Of a stretch of 64,000 nt of DNA, positions 55,488 through 64,000 are shown in pieces. The DNA is from Hamiltosporidium tvaerminnensis. Taxonomy: Eukaryota; Microsporidia; Dubosqiidae. Every line of letters begins with the position of its first letter. The stretch's first letter is position 1. Both the position numbers and the translations under genes were made by a program. Under the pieces are notes generated by a model that saw nothing but the letters and a program-made list of their open reading frames with translations, searched no databases and was not told the DNA's origin. The DNA lies in the NCBI GenBank assembly GCA_022605425.2, contig CM061248.1, positions 744,001-808,000 of the forward strand. The letters run 5' to 3'.

Positions 55488-56255
55488 ATTTTTTTATTAA
55501 ATCCTCTTCAATCTTCTCTAAATCATATTTATCTGCATTAATTCCCAAGGATTTTTTTGTATTAATAGGGACAATTTTAAGGGGTTGTCCAGCCCCCAAA
55601 TTTATACATTCAACTCGTCATTCTCATTTTTCGGTAACAAATTTTTGATATTAACATGTTTTTCTGGATACTTAAATATACAAATATGTACATTTTTGCC
55701 ATAATTTAAATATTTATCAAAGAAATTTAGTACTGCATTTCTTCTATTCGGGAGTAAAAATTTCGAAAAGTCATTTAATATATTTAATATCAATATAATC
55801 TTAAAAAAGCTCATTGACCTATTATAATGATTTATCAGAAGATGTGATGAGGTTTTTTCTATAATAGTATTCATAAATTCTATGTCATATTTGTCAAGTA
55901 GAATCTGCAAGAGAAATTGAAAGAATGATGTAAGGAATGTTTTCATAACAAACAATATTACGTCTGTTTATATAATATTTTTTTAAAACTTGTTTCAGAA
56001 TTTCTTATCTAAATAACAAATTAGATGGTTTATAGATACAAAATTAAACAAAAGAATAATCCTATTTGTTTATCGTCTATTATTTTATATTTTAAACAAA
56101 CTTTTTTAAAAATTAAAATGTTAAGTCTTTTAGCTAAAATTTGTTTGAAATGCATGTAATTACAGTAAGTTTATTTAATATGTAATACCTGATTTCTAAC
56201 TTACTATTTTTTCGCTTCAAAATTCAATGTAGATTTTAAGGTTAAAAAAATGATT
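55488..56255 (-). repeat. Right terminal inverted repeat of element 1
   Basis: Reverse complement of the left repeat with scattered changes. It carries the inverted ORF at 55602-55946. Confidence 0.8.
55602..55946 (-). CDS. TIR-encoded small protein, copy 2
   Basis: 114 codons from the ATG at 55946. Same protein as at 52188 and 60610, with substitutions concentrated in the middle (DIEFMNTIIEKTSSHLL) and at the end (NENDELNV). The signal-like N-terminus is retained. Open frame retained; function unknown. Confidence 0.5.
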   Translation of the reverse strand: MKTFLTSFFQFLLQILLDKYDIEFMNTIIEKTSSHLLINHYNRSMSFFKIILILNILNDFSKFLLPNRRNAVLNFFDKYLNYGKNVHICIFKYPEKHVNIKNLLPKNENDELNV

Positions 56256-59200
56256 TGATCAAAATTAAGACACATATAAGCTATATTTTATAGATTTTTT
56301 AATTATAAACAGCTTAAACCCTAATGGTGTTAAAAATCCAATAAATTGTACCACTAATATGATATTTACTGGAATTTCATATATTTTGCTGATCAAATGC
56401 TTTTCCCTACAATTTTATGTCAATCATTTCCATAACCTATCGAAACGTGATTCCCACGAGTTTTTCTTAAAATTTAAATTATAAAAGGTAATTTTTCATT
56501 CGATCATAAAAGTTTCGTTAAAATATGAACATCTATTTGTTAAAAATTTTAGGTTTAGAAATTTAGAAAAAAAAATATATTATATTTCAGGTTCATGTTT
56601 ACTTTTGTTACACAGTTTAAGACTTTCCATACAGAATTAAGAGTACAATCCAACTTTAAATAAATGTTAATCGCATTGGAAAATATTTTATTTAATTCAT
56701 TTAATACGGTTAAAACACCTTATAATTTAGAGCTCGATGAATATATTTTTATTAACTGCCAAGTTCACGCATATCAGTAGTCTAATATTTCACTTTTGTA
56801 GATATCTATAGTTTTTTTCCTTAAACTTATATGATTATTGACTATTTTCCATGTACAATTATAAAAGAAGATAAGCCTTTTTTCATTAAGCAATGATTTT
56901 AGATTATTAAAACTATTTTAGCTCTTATAAACACACCTTGAAATATATCTTTGTAGCTATTTAATCTCCTTTTATCTATTTCTTGAATCCATCATCTCAA
57001 TATAATAATAACATAAACATAATATACGCTCTTTCGAATTTCGCCTTATTAATTTTGAAAATTTATTGGACTGACTAAACCCCTTACAGCAATTTTAAAA
57101 TATTTGCATAAGCTCGAACTTGGTTCTTCATCGATTTGAATTAATCTATTATTCACAAGAACTTTGAATTATAATGTTTTGAGAAACTGAGTTTTAAATG
57201 CTTCTTTAAGCTTTAGTTGAAATTGTTCTTATGTAGAAAATTCTACAATTCGCTGGCAATGCAAATTAATATGGAAATTTAAAAAAGTTAAATAAAACGA
57301 AATAGGATAAATATTTTCTTTAATTTAGTTAACTTATCTCAAATTATCAAAAATTATACTTTTTTGGGTTCATAGTTGTAAGCAAAAATTATTTGCGACA
57401 AGATATCATTTGATAAAAAGAATGCTATACAGTGATTTTTTTTCAATTTATTAGGCTTTTGTCGTATATTATAGGTGAATCCATATAGAAAAATTCTTAT
57501 TACACAACCAATTGCATATAGAACAAAAAGCATACATATGAAATAAGAAAATTCTTAATGCGTACTGTTTTTGGCTAAACTTTTCTTAATTTCATTTACT
57601 GTTTTCTTTGTGAATATTAATATTTTTACGCATAATTAATACCTTGTTTTGGTACCATAACTGTATAAAACGTAGCAAATGATAAATTAGAAGAATATAA
57701 ATTTGTAATAATGAAAATTACTAGAACATTAATCGAAATCGTAAAACGTTCAAACATAGACGCGGATATAAACATCAAAACTAGTGAAGTGTTTACGACA
57801 GATGTTGAAAACATCATTAAAAAGGCAAAGGAGATCGTAATAAAGCCGAGCAAGTTAAGATTCTTTCTACTTCTTAAATTCTATGTTATAATAACGCAAT
57901 AAGAATATTTTAGGAAATAATACTAAAAATAATGCAAGTTTCTGAAAAAAAACATTAAATTCGGTTGAACGAGCTATGATGACCAATATCAACGGTCTTT
58001 AAGGCATAATCATGCGATTCGAACAAAAAGGAGCTTTATGATAAGGAAATAATTCTGAAAGATCTTGTTGATAAGTGTAAGTACGGAAAATAACAGACGT
58101 TTTTTGATGGATTTTACAAATTCTGAATATAAACACGAAGTTTTAATTTCGATACGATAAAAAAAGGCATCTATTAAGGCTTATGCGCTTTAAAATCCTA
58201 TTTTTTTCATTTAAAGCTGGATAACATAAGAACCGATAACTGAGAAGAGTTTGTAAATAAACAAAAAAAATTTTCACTTGTAACACTCCTTTTTCTATCA
58301 AAGAGCAGGGAACAAATAAAACAAATGAAAGTGGTGAGGTGTAATTAAACAATTGTAAGCTTGCTTGCAATGATTTCAAATGAGTCTGGCTATAAAGATA
58401 GAGTGATGGGCAAAACCATCGATCGGGCTTGTCTAATAGCTAACTTAGATTATGCACTTAACAAAATTGCTATAACATATAAAGAGAACTAAAGAGAAAA
58501 TATATGACTTTTTAAAAATATCTACGAAGCTCTATGTTGAGAATATCTGAGAAATACAAATAAAAAGATCGCCTGTAATTCGCTGAAGAAATTTCTAAAA
58601 TCGTGCATAACATATCGGGTAAAATCGATATTTTCTTACGTTATTATATAAATACTGAGATATATGTGATTCGTATGAAAACAATGCATCTGACTTGGTT
58701 TCGTTTAAATTAATTACGGTGTTTTGTTTTACTAATTAAGATTCCTATGGCAAATAAAAGACAAAAAAAAAGTAAAATGCTAAGCTTTTGGATTATCCAG
58801 AGAATTTTTTTACTAGCAATGATAGAGATGGGTTTCTAATAAAATGCTGCAACAGCAAAATAATATGGCGAAAAGCACATATGATTTTTCATTATGAACA
58901 ATATATCACACTTGACAGAAAATGGAGGATTAAAATCTCTTCTATTGAAGCATGCGATTTATTCTCAATTTTCTTATTTCAAATCTCCTTTTTAACCAAA
59001 TTTTTTAATTACATTTTTTTTCTTCGTTGAATTTCTTAAATTAAAAAAATTAGAACTAAGAAAAATAATGAAGCCTGATAGAATAAGACAAGTGAAGAAT
59101 TAGCAATAATCGAAGTTATATGTGTAAAATAGTCCCATTGCTGCATTTTTCGGGATTTATATGTGAATGTTTTTTTGTGGTTGTAGAGTGAGTTTGACAA

Positions 59201-60300
59201 TAAATAGTAAATCATTGGTATGAAAAATTTTAAAAATAAACATTTAAAGTAAGGCTTATTCCTATCTTTTTTAATCTTAATTTTTTAAGTCAATCGAAAA
59301 CTCAATGAAAAGGCGAGTTCGAAAATATTCCAGCTTGAGTGTAGCCTTAAATATATTTTTTAGTAGTACATAAAACGAATTTCGCGTAAAAATGTATTCC
59401 TAAAAGTTTTTCTGGATAAAAAATGATAAATTTATGTCTTAAAATCTTGTATGAGTCATGTGTAAATAATTTAAATTAACCGGGGTGGTCTTTAAGCTAT
59501 TCCTAAAATTTTCATAGAAGAAGATGCAGGTTAGAGTGCGCTAAATTTTTTGACTAATATAGCTTATTCATTCTATAAATTCGGAACCCGATTGACAAAA
59601 CGCGATAAGTTAAAAATATATACTTTGAAGTTTTGTTTAAGGAAAGTCTAGAAATTCCTTAATATAATATTATTGTTTAGCACGACAACCCTGTACCATC
59701 AGATAATATTACAGCGTAAAAGGAGCCATAAAACGACTGCATCTAAGAAAACTCTAGACATTTAATCTAATTTAAGTAATTTATATTTTTTATTTAGGAA
59801 CATAAACGAAAATAAAAGGTTTTTTATTGCTAGAAAACTAAAGTGCTGTAACAGTAAAAAATAAATAAGATTTAATACCTCATAAGACTTTTAGATTCAT
59901 TTAAGCATGCAAAAAGAGATTAATTTGATATAAAGATTTTTAAACTGTGTTCTTAGAAGTTTTAGCCATCTAGAACATAATACATTTATTTGTATAGTTT
60001 TAACAAATACGACAATATCAAAAGCGGATTTTAATTTATAGAAAAAATTATTGAAATTCAATAAACGGTACCTAGTATCTATATATTCTATTGGAAAAAC
60101 TGTAGGAATTTCATGTCATAAGGCCAACAAAAAAATGTAGAAACCGACATTCGGAACGTAAGTTACTCATATAAAATCAATTCAAATAAAAAAACATTTT
60201 TTATTACTATTTAGTAGAAGATTATAGGTGTTTAAGCTCAAGATTCATTCAAAGTAGAAACTACACGGAATAAAATAATTAATTGTCTAGATTTCGATTA
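56256..60300. other. Gene-poor stretch between the two element copies, with coding debris
   Basis: At 57711-58495 several plus-strand pieces in different frames read protein-like: DINIKTSEVFTTDVENIIKK (57711 frame), DSNKKELYDKEIILKDLVDK (about 58014-58085), and SGYKDRVMGKTIDRACLIAN (about 58380-58495). This suggests one broken gene with several frameshifts. 58788-59030 holds an 80-codon frame (TTG start, no ATG at its head) of unknown nature. The rest is A/T spacer. Confidence 0.4.
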
Positions 60301-63300
60301 AATCATTTTTTTAACCTTAAAATCTACATTGAATTTTGTAGCGAAAAAATAGAAATTCAAAAGTCATGTATTACATATTAAATAAACTTACTGTAATTAC
60401 ATGCATTTCAAACAAATTTTTATCTAAAAACTTAACATTTTAATTTTTAAAAAAGTTTGTTTAAAATATAAAATAATAGATGATAAACAAATAGGATTAT
60501 CCTTTTTTTTAATTTTGTATGTATAAACCATCTAATTTGTTATTTAGATAAGAAATTCTGAAACAAGTTTTAAAAAAATATTATATAAACAGACGTAATA
60601 TTGTTTTTTATGAAAACATTCCTTACATTATTCTTTCGATTTCTCTTGCAGATTCTACTTGACAAATATGACATAGAATTTATGAATATTATTACACAAA
60701 AAACCTCATCACATCTTCTGATAAATCATTATAATAGATCAATAAGCATTTTCAAGATTATATTTATATTAAATATCTTAAATGACTTTTCGAAATTTTT
60801 ACTCCCGAATAGAAGAAATGTAGTACTAAATTTCTTTGATAAATATTTAAATTATGGCAAAAATGTACATATTTGTATATTTAAATATCCAGAAAAACAT
60901 GTTAATATCAAAAATTTGTTACCGAAGTATGAGAATGACGAATTTAATATATAATTTTTGGGGCTGGACAACCCCTTAAAATTGTCCCTATTAACACAAA
61001 AAATCCTTTAGAGAATTAATGCAGATAAAAATCATTTAAAGAACAGTGAAGAGGATTTAATAAAAAAAAATTTAAAAAAAATTTAAAGTTTTATTTGTTT
61101 CTCATTTAAAAATCCATCATAAATTTTATTCTAGGCTTGGTTTTATCTCGCCTTTGCTTTGTTTCCAATGCTTTCTTTTTCGATTTAAAATATTTTTTTT
61201 AATATTACGTGATTCTATTTCTCACGAATATTTAGATATATTTTTTTCATAATTAATTTATGAATATAAAATATCTTTTTAATTCTGCTTTTTAGTTGGG
61301 ATTTTTCAAATGAATATATTCTATTTTTGTTTCAGTATGACTGCCATTATTATTATAAGAATTCATTTCTACTTTGACTTTCAATGGCAAGAGCAAGCTA
61401 CTCAAATTCCTTAATTGAACAATCGAAACCTCTAAGTCTATTTTTGAGTGCTTTTTATAAATATATATTCCTATGTATATGTACCGCCTTTATATGATAA
61501 TTTTGCTAATATGCAATCAATAGCATACTACGTTATTACACACTAGATTTTTTCCGTTCCTTACCATATAATATTAGTTTTTTCTTTCTAAAAACGTATA
61601 AACTTTTTGGTTTTCTTTCGTCGATTATATTTAGAAGTTGTGTCGAGTTATTTAGACAGCAAGTGGTATTTTAAATTCGGTTTCTTTTTCATAAAAATAT
61701 ATCGGTATATATTTGTAATTTGAAATCAGATATAGTCCAGACTTAACTATTAATAAAATTGTGGTGTATAGAGTATTTCTGAATAGATTTACTTTTAATT
61801 CTTTTTTAAAATTGAAATCATTTTTTTATATAAAAGAAGCACACTAACCAGATTTATTTCGTAGCATATGCCAATTCTTTAACATAAGACGCTTCATAAT
61901 CCGATTAAAACAGATTTTAATATATATTCTAAACACTTGGCTGAAATTTTTTTGTCCCAAATACTATTATTTAGGATTTAAGAGGGTCGCTACGATTCTA
62001 TTTTTGATATTCTCTTTTATGGGAATATAAAAGAGACTGATTCTAAATAACCCGTAATTCTTTTAAAAAATGACATATATATTTGTCGTAACCTCTCTCG
62101 AGACAGCTAGACAAAAGGTATCTGCTATAGATACTGGATCCATCTTTTAAAAAAAAGGGTTTGTTGACCCGTGTAACCAAGGAATTGTTATTTAAAAGGG
62201 AAAGTCTATTTATATTATCTCTTCAGTTCTGTTGTTTCCTTTCTTCTACCATTGGTGTTTTAAAATAAATATTCTCGATTCCTAGGGAAATACAATAGCC
62301 CAAAATATGCAGCAGACTACTACAATATATTTTGCACTTTTCTATTTTGAATATTGTTACTGTCTATGCATATTATAGGTATTATGAATAATGATGAAAA
62401 TATGCCAATAAATAGATTTGATATAATTCATGATAACCTATCAAAATTTATCATCTATTTTAATACTGTTACAGTTTATAGTCGCTTGATAAAGTGACGG
62501 AAATTTGGTGTTGGCGCTTTTTTGCGATTCTAGCTCGCCAGGTAGCAATGGCTTTTGGTTTATCTCTTGTACAACTTCGTTTTTTTACGAGTTCACGGTT
62601 GGTTGATTTCTAGCATATAAGAGTGTTATTTATCAAAAATCTTATTAATTTCATTCTTTTTTAATTGATAGTTATTTTTCTAAAGAATGGAAAGCAAGAT
62701 ATATAGATACCGATGAATCATAGCTTCGAATAAAGCTATTGAAATATGCATTCAAGGTTTTTAATACATATATTTTGTACATTGCTTATAAATTTAAAGG
62801 ATTATTTAAAAGGTCTAGTGAATGCATATATTACTAGCAAACCACATGTTTTTATATATTCTACGGGGTTGGTATTAGAAATAAACAAGGATTAAAATTA
62901 CTGTAAAGTATAAATGTAGTTAATATAGTCTTTAGTATTATATATTTGTTTATTTATTTCGAATCAATTATTTTTTATATTAAATGCTTTTAAAAGATCC
63001 AGTAAACTATTATATTTTTTGAATTTTTTATCCTCTGCAGGTCGGTATTTCTTTGTTGCTTTTGGGAAAATCTAGAGGGTATTCAAGTATGGTTTTAATT
63101 CTCACTTTATGATCTTTTGCTAGTATTAATGTTTATAATTCGGATTTATATAGACCCACTGTAAGCCTAGATCCAAGTTATCTTATTTATTGGTTTGGTC
63201 AAATGCATCATAGTATAGATATAAGAAATCGTTAATATCTTCTTCCCTTCTTCTTGGTGATAGCAATTACCTATTTCAATTTTATCTGAATCTTGCTGGG

Positions 63301-64000
63301 TAAAATATGCAATTAAAAACCAACATATTCTAAAACTGGATAGTATCCAGCATGTTAAGGGCCGAATAACTCTGTCTTTTAAAGTCAGTTTATCTATTGC
63401 AATTCATTTTAAAATCCCCAATTTCTATCATTTTTCCCCGTTAAACCTTATTTTTTTACTTTCCATAAACCGTAGGCCGAATTTTATGACGGAAATTTGT
63501 TTTGAATCCAATTTTTTAGTTTTCGATTTTTTTCTTTAAACCTGTTGTAATTAAGGATTATAGAAGATTGACTCATAATACAAGTGGGGTTTATACCTCC
63601 CCCCCCCCGAAATGTATAAACCGATTTTTACAATATTTTTACACACTCTTTGCCAAACAGCTAGTTTTTAATGTAGATATTTTCTTTCACTAAAAATATT
63701 TTAAATAAAAAAAATAAAGATAATTCAAAAAACATGCTTTTGAAAAACCTAGACGAGACCTAAAGTATAAATTACGATCATAATACAAATAATAGATAAT
63801 TTTTGCTGTTTTCTCTAAAAGAGCACTCAATCATTTTAAATATAGAAAATAATTTCTTAGTACTTGTTTTTAATAAAAAAAAGTTCTAATTTAAAAAACA
63901 TAAAAAATTTTAAATATATTTTTTTAAATTTTTTTATTAAATCCTATTCGCTGTTCTCTAAATCATCTTTATCTGCAGTAATTCCCAAGGATTTTTTTGT
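60301..64000 (+). mobile_element. Second copy of the about 4.4-kb element, right end cut by the window
   Basis: Begins with the same AATYATTTTTTT terminus, carries the ORF at 60610-60954 and the hairpin, and ends at the window edge just inside its right terminal repeat (about 63936-64000 matches 55488-55560). It is in the same orientation as element 1, about 4 kb away. A run of ten C residues at 63599-63608 replaces CC in element 1. Confidence 0.8.
60610..60954 (+). CDS. TIR-encoded small protein, copy 3
   Basis: 114 codons from the ATG at 60610. Almost identical to the 52188 copy after residue 40, but shares DIEFMN and HLLINHYN features with the minus-strand copy. It retains the hydrophobic N-terminus MKTFLTLFFRFLLQILL. 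Function unknown. Confidence 0.5.
   Translation: MKTFLTLFFRFLLQILLDKYDIEFMNIITQKTSSHLLINHYNRSISIFKIIFILNILNDFSKFLLPNRRNVVLNFFDKYLNYGKNVHICIFKYPEKHVNIKNLLPKYENDEFNI

Larger units (their letters stand above)
51877..56255 (+). mobile_element. Complete about 4.4-kb element with long terminal inverted repeats
   Basis: The left end (51877-52645) reappears inverted at 55488-56255, giving terminal inverted repeats of about 760 bases. The outermost shared bases are AATYATTTTTTT. The interior (52646-55487) has no long ORF but matches 61080-63930 of the second copy, and a segment of about 600 bases (53945-54540) is almost identical between copies. No transposase is seen, so this may be a non-autonomous DNA element or a degraded one. 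No target-site duplication is evident at the proposed ends. Confidence 0.8.

Overview
The window is AT-rich eukaryotic DNA that fits a microsporidian genome with expanded intergenic space. The signs are: very short, divergent proteins for conserved eukaryotic functions; CCC- or GGG-type motifs a few bases before many start codons; two spliceosomal introns of only 22-23 bases with the branch-like CTAAT almost touching the 3' splice site; and many orphan, leucine-rich or signal-peptide-bearing proteins. About fifteen credible protein genes occupy 64 kb. The rest is AT-rich spacer, tandem repeats, decayed coding relics and mobile or dispersed repeats. The species is not identifiable from the sequence alone.

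Layout. 0-13 kb: a 5'-truncated orphan gene (left edge), a P5B-type cation/polyamine-like transport ATPase (minus), a decayed retroelement fragment (minus, about 9.6-10.1 kb), and a second orphan gene (minus) that is a divergent paralogue of the left-edge gene. 13-25 kb: the first copy of a roughly 700-bp dispersed repeat (here called R700), a frameshifted small ORF, two low-complexity secreted proteins (Gly/Pro/Ala-rich and PGM-repeat), a small orphan, a large tandem-repeat field, then a compact trio of conserved genes: RMD5/GID2-like E3 ligase, TFIIA large subunit, and (convergent) TAF13. 25-40 kb: R700 copy 2, an orphan with an N-terminal hydrophobic segment, the splicing factor CWC24, a candidate C/D box snoRNA, a V-ATPase proteolipid, R700 copy 3, an intron-containing PGS1 (phosphatidylglycerophosphate synthase), and a transgelin/calponin-like gene whose promoter region is tandemly repeated. 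40-48 kb: a decayed gene, a large LRR protein, and two R700 copies in inverted orientation forming a long palindrome. 48-64 kb: gene-poor; one complete about 4.4-kb element with about 760-bp terminal inverted repeats and the left 3.7 kb of a second copy. Each inverted repeat carries a 114-codon ORF with a signal-like N-terminus.

How it fits together. The conserved genes cover RNA polymerase II initiation (TFIIA, TAF13), splicing (CWC24, agreeing with the introns seen in PGS1), probable rRNA modification (snoRNA candidate), ubiquitin ligation (RMD5), membrane transport and acidification (P5B ATPase, V-ATPase proteolipid), phospholipid synthesis (PGS1) and actin binding (transgelin). They are scattered singly or in small groups and do not form operons. 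Most conserved genes, plus the LRR gene, carry the CCC/GGG start motif; most orphan genes do not. All family names come from motif reading; no database search was run.
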